This document shows, piece by piece, positions 1-9,030 of a stretch of 13,964 bases of DNA. Numbering within the stretch: position 1 is the first letter of the stretch; every line of letters starts with the position of its first letter. The stretch lies in NCBI GenBank assembly GCA_003024985.2, contig PXIH01S0006870.1; one strand, written 5' to 3'. A model generated the notes under the pieces. That model had not been told where the DNA came from. It did not search any database and worked only from the letters and a program-made list of their open reading frames with translations. The translations under genes and the position numbers were made by a program. Source of the stretch: Euperipatoides rowelli. Lineage: Eukaryota; Onychophora; Udeonychophora; Euonychophora; Peripatopsidae.

Positions 1-177
1 AAGTTAAATTTGGTAAACATATATTATTATTCATGCTAAGTGGACAAGGGGAAGCAAATTGTTTAAAAAGGAATTAAACAAAAATTTATTTTATTAAACT
101 TAAAGATTGAAATTTTGTGTAGATATAATAGCTTGAACAATATTAACAATAAAAATAGTAATTTTCACAATTCAGTA

Positions 178-236
178 GGTATACGCTAATCAGTTAGTAT
201 ACAGCGTATACCCTCGACTACAGCCCTGGCTGTAGT
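178..236. repeat. Two adjacent perfect hairpins
   Basis: GGTATACGCT at 178-187 is the exact reverse complement of AGCGTATACC at 203-212, leaving a 15-nt loop. Immediately after it, ACTACAGCC at 217-225 pairs exactly with GGCTGTAGT at 228-236 around a 2-nt loop. Two perfect stems of 10 and 9 bp in succession stand out from the surrounding A+T-rich DNA. They could be part of the subterminal structure of the element assigned to this region. Confidence 0.6.
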
Positions 237-439
237 ACATACCAGAAAGTTTATATGGATTATGGTAAAAAAATCCCTGATAGTCAATTTATTTCTTAGA
301 AGTTGGGGTTAAAATAGGAATTTTTTCAATACATAAACTCCTAAACCTTTGGACCAATTTTGATCAAATTTGGCATAGTTACTGATGATAATTTACTCTC
401 CAGAACCCATCAGAAAATATAGTCTATCATTAAAACTGG

Positions 440-457
440 ACACACACACACACACAC
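440..457. repeat. (CA)n microsatellite
   Basis: An uninterrupted AC/CA dinucleotide run of about nine units lies inside the putative Helitron-like element. Confidence 0.9.
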
Positions 458-570
458 CTGCTGTGCATGTGCTAACAGTTTTCTTATAATTTGAGGTAAA
501 AACACAAAATTTTTTTAATTTGGGATGTTCTACATACAGTATAAGACTGGGCAACGCCGCGCACTTTACG

Positions 571-672
571 CTAGTAACTTATAAATTTTTATATACTTTC
601 AAATTTATAATTTACTAGTTTAATAGTTTAAGCTAGTAAATTATAAATTTTAAAGTATATAAAAAATTATAT
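571..672. repeat. Inverted and direct repeat at the Helitron-like terminus
   Basis: An arm at about 579-618 ending AATTTATAATTTACTAG is repeated in reverse complement at 633-672, which begins CTAGTAAATTATAAATTTTA. The arms are about 40 bp with few mismatches and the loop is 14 nt. The sequence beginning at the element's own CTAG (CTAGTAACTTATAAATTTTT at 571) is also directly repeated at 633 with minor changes. The element terminus thus sits on a palindromic A+T-rich target, or two copies of a CTAGTAA-flanked unit meet head to head. Confidence 0.65.
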
Positions 673-2653
673 TTATTGCACTAATGTACTCTAATTCAGA
701 ATTTTAAGATGATAATTTAGATTTATGTATTTACATTAAAATCTTATTGCCCATACATACAAATGAATGTAAATAAATAAACACAACATAAATTAATATA
801 ACAATCATAATTTTATGGCTTTGGTCCCTTAATAAATACATAAAATTTATTAAACCTAGAAATTATATGTACATCCATTATACAGTATATAATAAATATT
901 AAAAAAAATAATTTAACATTTCAGCAAATAAACAAAACTTCAATATCGGTAGTGAATATTTTAAAATTTAAATAAAGTTCTTTCAACATATTAAAATATC
1001 TAATTATAGTACAAATAATTATTTTAAAACTTCTATACATAATTATGTACAATAAATAAAATATATTTAAAGAAGAATGTGTATCAAACAGCTATACAGA
1101 GTCTCATTCAATATTGGCTTATTTAATGCCTTATGCATAAATATAATCTTTGTGCACATAAAATGAAATAAATGTTTAAAACTGTTATAAATTTGATATT
1201 GTTGCTGTTAGAGTATTTCAAGATTAACTTTAGAAAATGGGTAAAAATGAAATGCACTATCTTCAATATGAATCTGAAGGTTATCATATAGCCAAATACA
1301 TTAAGTGGAGAGTATGAACAATTGTCAAATTTGTGTTTATACACAATATTAAAAAAATGCAGTAGGGTGATAAAGATTAATATTTTGAAAATCCAAAGCA
1401 ATTTCAAAATGTTTCAAAACCAAACTTTAAAAGTTAGTTTCAGATATTTAGTTAAATTTGCATTATTAAAACCTTTCTTTTAGTACATTGTGCCACTGGC
1501 AATTTATTTAAATTTTATGGAACTTTAAAAAAAAATCCAAACCCTCATACCTCACCCCACCCCCATTATTTTTCTAATATAAAAAAAGCAGCATTATTAA
1601 AAAAAAAATTTAAAATATTCATATCCTTTTAAAAGAAATTGAATTACAAACAAAAGATTTATCAGCGAACAATTTTTTTTCAAATAAGATTTTTTTCTTT
1701 AAAAAAAAGTTTAATTTAAAATAAAGTATAATACTTTTATTTATTTGTAATTCAGGTGTGGATAAATATTATTGTATAACTTTGTGTTGGTTTAATAAAC
1801 TTATATAATAAAAAAAAAAAGTAAAATACTTTTCTTTAATGACTGTACATTGAAGGATTTTTTTTTTTTTTTTTTTTTTTTAAATATTTGTTTATAAAAA
1901 TGAGCAATTATGTTTGTTGAATAAATTTCGTTTCATAAAATATTAACTCTTGTAATTAAACACATCAAACCAATTTGAGCAGGTAATATTTTTTAGAAGC
2001 AATATGTACCTAGTATATTTTTTGTTACAACATGGTAACATTTTGAACTCCAACATTAATATCAGTACATTAACAAACTGTAGCCTACTGATCCTTCAAT
2101 GAATTTAAATGTTTACTGGTTACTATGTAAAAAAAAAGTTCATCATGAAATGTAAGATAGTACTGTAAATCAGAATTTGGAATGGTTCATTATTTATACC
2201 TAAAGTGATGAAAGAGTGAATTTGAAGCAAATAAAATTCATGAAATTCATTCCATCAAATACATAATGTTATCACATTTAAAGTAAAAATACTGTAGATC
2301 TCATTCCATAAATTACTCTACTTTTCAGTTGTCATTGCTTAATAGATATCATAAAATGATACGAAGTGCATTCTCTAGTCTTAGCTTGTGGTAGTAAAAA
2401 TAAATTACCCCCCACCCCATGCATAATTTAAATGGAAAATTTTTTTTTGTCCATAATATCCAAATGTGATAAAAATAATGAACCAACCCTAAACTTACAG
2501 TATCTAAAAATTAATGGAAATTTAATACTTCCTTAGACGTTTGTTCAAATTTTGTTAAAAAATGTTTTTTGAAAATAAAAACAAAGGTAAGGTATTAATA
2601 ATTTTATTTTGTATACAGTATAGAAATTATTCAATCTTTTGGTTACACTAAAG
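673..2653. other. A+T-rich non-coding stretch without identifiable features
   Basis: The stretch contains many A and T homopolymers, two C-rich patches (about 1540-1566 and 2408-2420) and a 24-nt T run, but I see no exon-like island, terminal repeat or RNA gene. A 94-codon minus-strand reading frame at 1407-1123 is dominated by Ile, Phe, Leu, Asn and Lys, as expected from base composition alone. Confidence 0.6.
1858..1881. repeat. Poly(T) tract of about 24
   Basis: This is a single uninterrupted T run, read as poly(A) on the minus strand. It could be the tail of an old retroposed sequence lying on the minus strand, but no SINE or processed-gene body was recognised beside it. Confidence 0.8.
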
Positions 2654-3116
2654 CAGGGGTGTCAAACTCGCGGCCCGCGGGCCACATGCGGTCCTAAGCA
2701 ATTATTTGTGCGGCCCAGGCCCAGCCAATTACGGTATGCTAATATTGCGTCACCTTACGTACAGGTGCATTATTTCCGTAAAACGCTTATTAATTTGTGC
2801 AATTATTTAGTGTCTTGTTAAGTTAATGTTCAAGAAAAAATATTACTAGGCTATTTATTTAAATGTTGTATTATTTTAAACAATTTTAATGATTATTCAT
2901 TTATTTCAGTCCTTTGTATTCAGCATGTATCTATCAAAGCCAAGTGGTAGTAAAAATAAACGAAAAATTGCCGACGAACATAGAAATTTTCAAGAAAAGT
3001 GGGAGTTTGAGCGTTTCAATGAAAATTGATTATGAAGCCTTACTTTTTTTTGCGGCCCACATAAACTTAAACCTTGTTTATTTGGCCCACGTCAGGTTTT
3101 GAGTTTGACACACTTG
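2654..3116 (+). mobile_element. Non-autonomous hAT-family element, internally deleted
   Basis: The left end CAGGGGTGTCAAACTC matches the reverse complement of the right end GAGTTTGACACACTTG at 14 of 16 positions. A left end of this type followed by GCGGCCC blocks is characteristic of a widespread animal hAT group. Subterminal GGCCC motifs occur at both ends (2672-2683 is the palindrome GGCCCGCGGGCC; others are near 2712, 3052 and 3083). At 463 bp it is far shorter than an autonomous element but keeps a fragment resembling the start of a transposase at 2925-3029. I could not find a clean 8-bp target duplication: the flanks CACTAAAG and CAAAGGCT match only partly, which suggests age. Confidence 0.8.
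2925..3029 (+). pseudogene. hAT transposase N-terminal remnant (34 codons)
   Basis: The reading frame opens with ATG shortly after a TTATTTCAG acceptor-like site and encodes 34 residues, beginning MYLSKPSGSKNKRKIADEHR and followed by NFQEKWEFERFNEN, before TGA. A basic patch followed by a phrase of the kind 'RxFQEKW' is, from my knowledge of the family, how transposases of the GTF2IRD2/ZBED-like hAT group begin, just ahead of the BED-type zinc finger. Here the zinc finger and catalytic core are missing, and the frame ends before the right terminus. The preceding splice acceptor suggests that the parent element had an intron in its 5' leader. It is non-functional as a transposase. Confidence 0.6.
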
Positions 3117-4863
3117 CAAAGGCTCATTTAGACTTTTACTGAACAGGTTTCCAATCCGTTTTAATCTATCTCGCAAAGTTGTTCATACTTTCTGCAGGGT
3201 TGTGTTCTTAACCAATGAAATTTCTCTATACAATAGCTAATCATATTCCTCTTCTTATTTCCAACAGTTGTTATGGTTTTGAGTTTTAAGCATCAAAATG
3301 AATTCTAATAAACGTCTAGTATTGTGTAAAATATTTTATTTTTACTTTATTAACTGTTATACGAAAATTCATTTTCAAATACGATGTTATCAAACTAAAT
3401 CAATTGGGACAAAATTAACATTGGTCTTAGTCTACTTAGAAAACCAATGATGTAATGGTTCAATGGCTAACAAGATAGCAAACGAATAGTCTGTGTAAAA
3501 ATGGGATTTTTCAATAATTATCCATTGCGTGACTACAGCAGTGCCATCATCTTATGGAAAACTATTCATTATTATATGACAAGCATTACATAGAAGTATA
3601 AATAAGCCTAAACCCTCTATCGTTAAGCATTGAGAAAATTACATTTCTATCATTTTTGACAATTTCTACACCACATGCTATTTATCTCAGATTTATTTAA
3701 AAAACGGAGACATTATTTCCCATTAATGTTTTAATGAAGTATTCTCAAAATAAATAAAATTCTGTTTTCTTTTTTTGTGGGTGTTTTATCAATATATCTT
3801 ATGACAATTCTAAAAAATGAAAAATTGTATTTTTGAAATTAAAAACTCACTATACTGGAGGGTTAAATAAGTATACATCAAGAAATTTGTGGAATGGGAA
3901 TCTAGAAACGTGTAGGAACCCTTTGACAGCCTGTTATTTTTTTTACACTTGCTGAAGTTAATTTCTTTCTATTGATTCAAAATGGGCACCCAACTACTAC
4001 AGTACTTCTAAAAAGTTTGAATAATAATAATAATAATTTATTTTTGTTTGTTAAAATAAAAACACTAGGAGGAAAATTCTGGTGTAAAATCAATTTTCTA
4101 TTTTTAAAATATTCGACATATTCTCATAATTCATTAAATGTTTGAAATACAATGGAATGTGATTATGTTCAGTTTCAAATCTAAAAAAATATTTTAATGG
4201 ATTTAACTCAATTGGATAAGATTAATAATTTAATAATCATGATGTAAATTTATTGTATTTCCCTTCTAAGTGGGAACCATTTCAAAAGAAGAAAAAAGAA
4301 ACAATTTTCTCCTGAAAGAAATATAGGGGTTTGGAATGACCTGGATAGGTCACTTTTCGAATTTTCTCTTGGTCATTTTAAAAAACATTTAAAGATCTTT
4401 ATTTGATCAAATTTTAATCCTTTGATTTACAATAACCAAATGGGATGACCTTGATATTTAAGTTTGACTTATTTAGTACCATTCTTTCCATCTGGATGAT
4501 GTATCTGATTTTTTTTATTTACTTTTTACATTGTAACATTAATAATTTACACTCTCCCACTCTTACTGTATTATACTGTTTGTTTGTTTTTTTCATTTTG
4601 AGGTATATACAGTAATTGATGTATCTTTCTTGTTGTTTACTGATCTTGTACAATAACTTTTTACTCAAGTTCTTAAACAAAAAAGATTGAATTTGAATAT
4701 TAAAAAAATATATCAAATAAAGAAAATTGGGATTAACAAGTCTATTCACATAATTGTGTGCCTAAAGACAGTAATCTTTTTTTTTAATTTTTATATTCCT
4801 TAGAGATCTAATATTTGCCAAAGACAGTAAATAGAATGACTATTTATCATTGCCTACTTTAAA
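3117..4863. other. A+T-rich non-coding stretch
   Basis: Apart from a short (TAA)n run near 4020-4037, nothing structured was found. A minus-strand frame at 4749-4519 has no motif and the composition expected of random A+T-rich DNA. Confidence 0.55.
4020..4037. repeat. (ATA)n trinucleotide run
   Basis: Six tandem ATA/AAT units form a simple microsatellite. Confidence 0.85.
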
Positions 4864-4932
4864 TCATTTGCTTTCGTACAGTCCTCTGGGATCAGAGCTG
4901 TCTGGAGCAGCTTTGTTCTTCGGGAGTTGGAG
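4864..4932 (-). CDS. Candidate alternative last exon (or fragment of unknown origin)
   Basis: On the minus strand a TATTTTCAG acceptor is followed by 22 codons and TGA, giving a peptide that starts LQLPKNKAAPDSSDP and ends RGLYESK. This island is markedly richer in G+C than its surroundings. The phase is 0, so it would fit either after exon B or after a cryptic donor inside exon C (…DALMWAK). AATAAA on the minus strand at 4519-4514 could serve as its polyadenylation signal. Caution is needed because a second frame on the same strand is also open (to TAG, 25 codons). The plus strand also reads openly from a TACAG acceptor-like site at 4881 for 21 codons. The exon may therefore be real, or it may be part of an old repeat. 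Confidence 0.3.
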   Translation of the reverse strand, partial: LQLPKNKAAPDSSDPRGLYESK

Positions 4933-5694
4933 CTGAAAATACTATGAAATTTTCCTAGTTCTAGCAAAATATATTGTAGTTTTAAATGAAGATAAAACAA
5001 AATAGAATTTTTGTTACAACATAATCTGAGAGAGAGTAATGTCCCTTTAAATTACTGTAAGTCTTAAAAACATAAAAAAAAATGTGATCAGAATAAAAAA
5101 AAATGTTGATCAGATTAAGTTAAAGTACAAGTAACTAAACAAATTTACAAAAAAATAGTTTAATTGGCTCTAGAAGTGAAGCAGAGCTAGGGAATTATTT
5201 TGAACCATAGCATCACTCGCTAGTGCCTAGATCGCACAACAGCATTAATTTTCTGACTCGCATATGTTCTGCATCATACATACAGCACATACTGTACAAG
5301 TTTATTTATATGTGGGAAATATACTTTGTAACCTGTTCTTTTTTAGCTTCCCTTTATCCCTTTTAACCCCAAAACTGAAAAATAAAAAAAAATTACATTT
5401 TTGAAGCAGCCTAAAATACTGTAATATAATTTCATTACAATTTCATTTAAAAAAGATCACTAAAATTAACCCAACCCTGAGTCCAAATAGAAAGACTGTG
5501 TCAAAAACAATGAGCCTAACAATTACGTTTTTAAATGAATGTACAATAATGTAATTAATTTGATCTAATTTTATTGAAAAAGGATCACTACCCTTAACCC
5601 AAGGTAGGTGAAAAAATGTTTTTTTTTTTTTTAAAAAAAGATTACTAAATAATAATAATTTCTACTTACATGTACAGTATGTAGCCTACAGTAT

Positions 5695-5749
5695 ATTTCC
5701 CGCATACATACTGTACGTCAAATGTATGTACAGTATGTATGCAAGAAAT
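5695..5749. repeat. Long hairpin, 22-bp arms with 11-nt loop
   Basis: GCATACATACTGTAC at 5702-5716 is the perfect reverse complement of GTACAGTATGTATGC at 5728-5742. Pairing continues outward after a 2-nt mismatch (ATTTC with GAAAT), giving 22-nt arms with 20 matched positions. Stem and loop size are compatible with a microRNA-like precursor, but a TE-derived palindrome or chance expansion of the local TACAGTA motif is equally possible. Confidence 0.7.
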
Positions 5750-6745
5750 ACGTTTTTAACACGTTTTCAGCTTCCCTATTGCCCTTATTTATCCATTTTA
5801 ATCCATGTCTTGGCCAAAAAATCCATAGTTTTAATAATTATGCCCCTGTTAAAATTTGTCAAATCAAGATAAAATGTTACTAATTCTGTATCAGTTGCTT
5901 CTGAAATGACACGACATTTAATTTACTTTATTTCCCGATTCAAATTAATTACAATGTAACAAAGTGTTCTAATGCGCCCTCTATATTTTCTTAAAAAGAA
6001 TTATCCTAGAAAATCAAAGATTTAAAACAAAAATTTAAACAAACTTGAGAACCGGTTAACCCCACTAAAATTAATCGAACCGTTAAATAAGAGAATCGCT
6101 AGCTTGAAACGCTAACTAACTAGCTACTGTATATTCACATTACCAGGTAATTTAATTCAAAACAATATAAAGGAATAAAAAATTATCCAAATAATAAATG
6201 CTAACTTTAAAAAAAAATTGTCTAAATTTAGATTGAAAATAAATAAGATTAAAGGAGAAAAACTCATCTTTTTATGATGTTTTGGAAGCACATGTGTGTC
6301 CACTCTGAAAGTTCACTATATTAGATGGGAAATAAGTGTTTTGGAAAATAAATGCTATTGAGAAATCTAGGTGCTTCTGCATCACTCCAGTATTTTGGCT
6401 CCAAAGCACTGATTTATTGAATCATCAAAGTTGTTGCTCATCACGCTTTTTGGCTTTAAATTATACTTACTGTAACTGTAAATATTTATATTTTTTTTCA
6501 GCATAAATCCTTAATACTGAACATTAATGTAGTTTTCATTCAAGACCAGCATGTACTTAAGTAGCATGCTCATCTATTTTCTCATTACAGTATATTCAAA
6601 TCATTAATGAAAAGTTGCGCTATGGATCAAATATGAATGCTGAATTATTTCATTGGTCAGTCTGGTCAGTGAACCCTAACCATTTTATACTTTATTCCCC
6701 GCAACCAAGATCTGTCAAATTACAAATCTTTTAACAAGAATTTGA

Positions 6746-6751
6746 TTTATT
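6746..6751 (-). terminator. Candidate polyadenylation signal AATAAA for the minus-strand gene
   Basis: The canonical AATAAA hexamer is read on the minus strand about 280 bp after the exon C stop codon. A second AATAAA lies a little further down at about 6692. In DNA this A+T-rich the hexamer occurs often by chance, so placement relative to the stop codon is the main support. Confidence 0.3.
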
Positions 6752-7031
6752 TTGTTCTAAATATTCTTATTGGTCAAAATTTTAACCCATTATTTTAAAA
6801 AAAAAAACATGATCTCAAAGTTTGTACAAAATTCTCAATAAATACTTTTCAAGGGCTATAAATGAATATAATATACACATTGCCTTTTTACATCATAGTT
6901 TTTAAAGTACAAAATATTATACTGTATGTACAAATGCTGAGATTTTTTCTTAATAAATAAGACTGTAGTATTTTCATGAAATCCATATGTAGAATGAAAG
7001 AAACATTTCAGTGATTGAACCAGTTAAAATT

Positions 7032-7151
7032 TCAAAAAGGATTGATTTTCATGCCTGATCCTAATGGAGAGAAACTATCAACCTTGGCCCACATTAAAGC
7101 ATCATTAATAGAGATAGCAGAGCGACCATCTTCAAGAAAGAATGCTGGACC
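7032..7151 (-). CDS. Terminal coding exon C of the same unidentified gene, ending in NPF-stop
   Basis: After a GAAATAG acceptor this exon reads in phase 0, matching the phase-0 end of exon B, for 39 codons and a TGA stop. The peptide starts GPAFFLEDGRSAISINDALM and ends LGSGMKINPF. The other two frames close quickly. The C-terminal NPF tripeptide is the classical ligand of EH domains in endocytic adaptors. That a C-terminal NPF here is functional is inference. A possible internal donor (CCAAG followed by GTTGAT) lies after codon 23 and would allow phase-0 splicing to the candidate exon at 4932-4864. AATAAA on this strand at 6751-6746 is a plausible polyadenylation signal about 280 bp past the stop. 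Homology was not recognised. Confidence 0.72.
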   Translation of the reverse strand, partial: GPAFFLEDGRSAISINDALMWAKVDSFSPLGSGMKINPF

Positions 7152-7220
7152 CTATTTCAAAAATAAACAATATTGTAGGTAAATAAATAAATTCATATAA
7201 TATACAGTATAATATACTAA

Positions 7221-7892
7221 AGGCGTGTTCGTCATTAGATTTTTATCAGTGCGTTTCATTCACGTGAACATTTAATTTTATAGACGAACGATCTTTCTGA
7301 GCAGAAAAGTACTCGATCATAATAAAATAGTTTAGTATGCTTTTATGCAACAATAATTCCGATGCAAGTCAAGATGAAATTCCAACTTATTAATAAAATG
7401 AGCCAAAAAAAAAATGTTTGTATTGAAGACTATTTTACAAAGACTAGCATTTTCAAATTACTGCATAAATTCTTTCAGGTAAAGACTTGTGCAGCCTTAT
7501 TTACGGGGATATTTAAAATAGATGTATTTCCCTCCCCAAAAAAATGATGGTAAAATTCATGATTATGATTGCAGATGATTAAAAAAAAAAATTATCACTA
7601 CACCATCATCTAAGATATTGTAATCACTCAGTTTATCATCTAAGATATTGTAATCACTCATTTTTTACATAATAATTTCAATCCCTTTAATAAATCCAAG
7701 TTGAAGCAATGATAGCTTTTTTTGTCAGCCATTATGAAAACCAAATCTCACGAAGTAACTCACTTCTCGAGCAGGGTTAGAAAGTTTGAAATGAAACTAA
7801 TGAAATAAACTAGATATTTTAATGATGAACGGTCTAGTTTATTTTGTGTGCTTAATGACGAACGAAAAAGTTAGATATTGATGAACACGCCT
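7221..7892. mobile_element. TIR DNA transposon (MITE), PIF/Harbinger-like
   Basis: The left end AGGCGTGTTCGTCA mirrors the right end TGATGAACACGCCT, with one mismatch in the first 14 bases and weaker similarity further in. Both ends are flanked by TAA (7218-7220 and 7893-7895), the three-base TWA-type target duplication typical of PIF/Harbinger elements. The 672-bp body has no transposase. It carries a 30-bp tandem duplication and a short open frame ending in a CAG/GTAAAG donor-like site. It sits wholly within the intron between exons C and B. Family assignment rests on the TAA duplication and terminus, so it is inferred. Confidence 0.65.
7605..7660. repeat. Tandem duplication, 30-bp period
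   Basis: A 26-base block beginning ATCATCTAAGATATTGTAAT and ending CACTCA occurs identically at 7605-7630 and 7635-7660, separated by GTTT. It lies inside the PIF/Harbinger-like element. The perfect identity implies a recent duplication compared with the age of the element. Confidence 0.95.
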
Positions 7893-7989
7893 TAATATAC
7901 AATTATACATTAATATAAATTATATAAAATATATACAGTGTATAACTGTACTGTATATATGTACTGCATTTTTATACTATATATACTGT
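7893..7989. repeat. TA-rich low-complexity spacer
   Basis: Alternating TATA and ATAC sequence with repeated TACTGTA separates the two DNA transposons. Similar TA-rich sequence continues beyond the right end of the second element (9031-9080), which suggests that element inserted into a pre-existing TA-rich tract. Confidence 0.7.
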
Positions 7990-9030
7990 CAGTGATTAAG
8001 CTGGAGCTAGCCAAATCGCCAAATGCTACAACTTTTTCTCATTTGGCTAGAAGTCATCACTTGGGCTGAGGCAAATTGGTAATTCTAAAAAAAAATTAAA
8101 TAAAAACCAAGAAGAAGAAAAATCAATGACCACCTGATACTACAAAATAAGACATGGTATTAAATGTTACCTATGGCTTACAATATAAATATTTTGAAAT
8201 TTTCTATAATTGCTGCAGTAAAGAGCAGAAGCTGACTAGTCAAATAAATGAATAACAATTAAAATGAATGCCAGAATGTCTTTGCTTAAAAAAATCAATT
8301 GTGTAACAGTTATAAATTTAACTGTAAATAGGTTTTCGTAGTTAGGCTTCCCCCATAGCCTCAGTTGCTACAATTCAATTTTAAATTTAAATGGTTCTAA
8401 GTTACTAATTTTTGGAAAATGTGATTATATTGAAACCTGATTATGAAAAAATTCTTGGTTTGAAATTGTTAGTGCAGAATTGGTTAAAATTTATAACAAA
8501 TACAGATTTCTGAAAGTAATTTTTAAAGTTGGAATTTCTATTTTCTTCTTTTGTTTTTTACAATATATACCAAAGCCAATTATATACAGTAACTTTACCA
8601 TGAAATTAAGAAGGAATAAACTATAAAGACTTTGGTTATAACATATACTTCATGGACTTACTCTGCCCTAACCAATCGATTCATTGTTATCCCATTTAAC
8701 TTATCAAAATTTTACCTCACTAATTCATTTGATTATATTTGGATTAGAGTTGGATTATAATTATTGATTAATTTAATTGAATTATAATTCGTTTGTTTGA
8801 AGTTAGACTGTTCACTGCACTAGAATGATTTTTGAAGCTAGGACCAGTTTTTTTTTTATGCGGAAGGTAAAAGATGATTTATTTTTAAATTAGACCTGAG
8901 AAATAATGCTGAAAACATAGCAGAATGTTTTCAACATAATGTTTGTCAATTGATTTTTTGGTTTGGCTATAAATTGATTTGCAGTTTGAGCCAAAATATT
9001 AATTGTTGTAACATTCCAGCTTAATCACTG
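7990..9030. mobile_element. TIR DNA transposon (non-autonomous), hAT-like termini
   Basis: The left end CAGTGATTAAGCTGGA is the perfect reverse complement of the right end TCCAGCTTAATCACTG (9015-9030). Similarity resumes after a gap of about 19 bases in one arm (ATGCTACAAC…TTTGGCT versus ATGTTACAAC…TTTGGCT), so the inverted repeats originally exceeded 40 bp. TACTGT abuts both outer ends (7984-7989 and 9031-9036) and may be the remains of a target duplication within a TA-rich site. A CAGTG start is typical of hAT elements, but no 8-bp duplication is clear. The 1,041-bp body has no coding potential. It lies in the intron between exons C and B, 97 bp from the neighbouring element. Confidence 0.7.
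8007..8050. repeat. Subterminal inverted repeat in the TIR element
   Basis: CTAGCCAAAT at 8007-8016 pairs perfectly with ATTTGGCTAG at 8041-8050. This places a small hairpin just inside the left terminus, in the segment that is missing from the right arm. Confidence 0.7.

Larger units (their letters stand above)
1..575 (+). mobile_element. Probable 3' end of a non-autonomous Helitron-like element
   Basis: The stretch ends with GGGCAACGCCGCGCAC followed by TTACGCTAG and a T (CTAG at 571-574). A short GC-rich hairpin-forming block (GGC-AAC-GCC) just before a CTAG terminus that sits next to T is the known architecture of Helitron 3' ends. Upstream, at about 345-378, TTTGGACCAATTTTGATCAA is a phrase I associate with dispersed invertebrate repeats; this is from memory and unverified. 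A (CA)n run at 441-457 lies inside. No Rep/helicase coding sequence is visible. The 5' boundary is not visible and may lie left of the window. Assignment to Helitron is inference from the terminus only. Confidence 0.4.
4936..7031. other. Non-coding sequence downstream of exon C
   Basis: If exon C is the last exon, this is 3' UTR and flanking DNA. If the exon at 4932 is used, it is intron. Apart from the hairpin at 5695-5749 it holds many copies of TACAGTA/TACTGTA and no recognisable gene. A slightly GC-richer patch near 5160-5290 could not be assigned. Confidence 0.5.

Noticed and set aside
1123-1407. 94-codon minus-strand frame rich in hydrophobic residues, superficially like a membrane protein
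   Set aside because: The residues are those forced by A+T-rich codons (Ile, Phe, Leu, Lys, Asn, Tyr). There is no domain, no splice context and no compositional difference from the flanks.
2639-2821. 60-codon plus-strand frame starting just before the hAT element
   Set aside because: It crosses the element's left boundary and reads through the GC-rich terminal repeat in an arbitrary frame.
2914-3102. 62-codon plus-strand frame inside the hAT element
   Set aside because: It is an out-of-frame overlap of the 2925-3029 transposase remnant; only the latter resembles the family.
4519-4749. 76-codon minus-strand frame
   Set aside because: It has only base-composition-driven residues, no recognisable motif, and homopolymer runs within it.
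4881-4946. Plus-strand exon reading at the same island as the candidate alternative exon
   Set aside because: It opens for only 21 codons, no neighbouring plus-strand exon matches it, and the minus-strand reading fits the phase of a supported gene.
7605-7660. Two-copy direct repeat considered as a CRISPR-like array
   Set aside because: There are only two copies with a 4-bp gap and no spacers, in a eukaryotic transposon. It is a simple tandem duplication.
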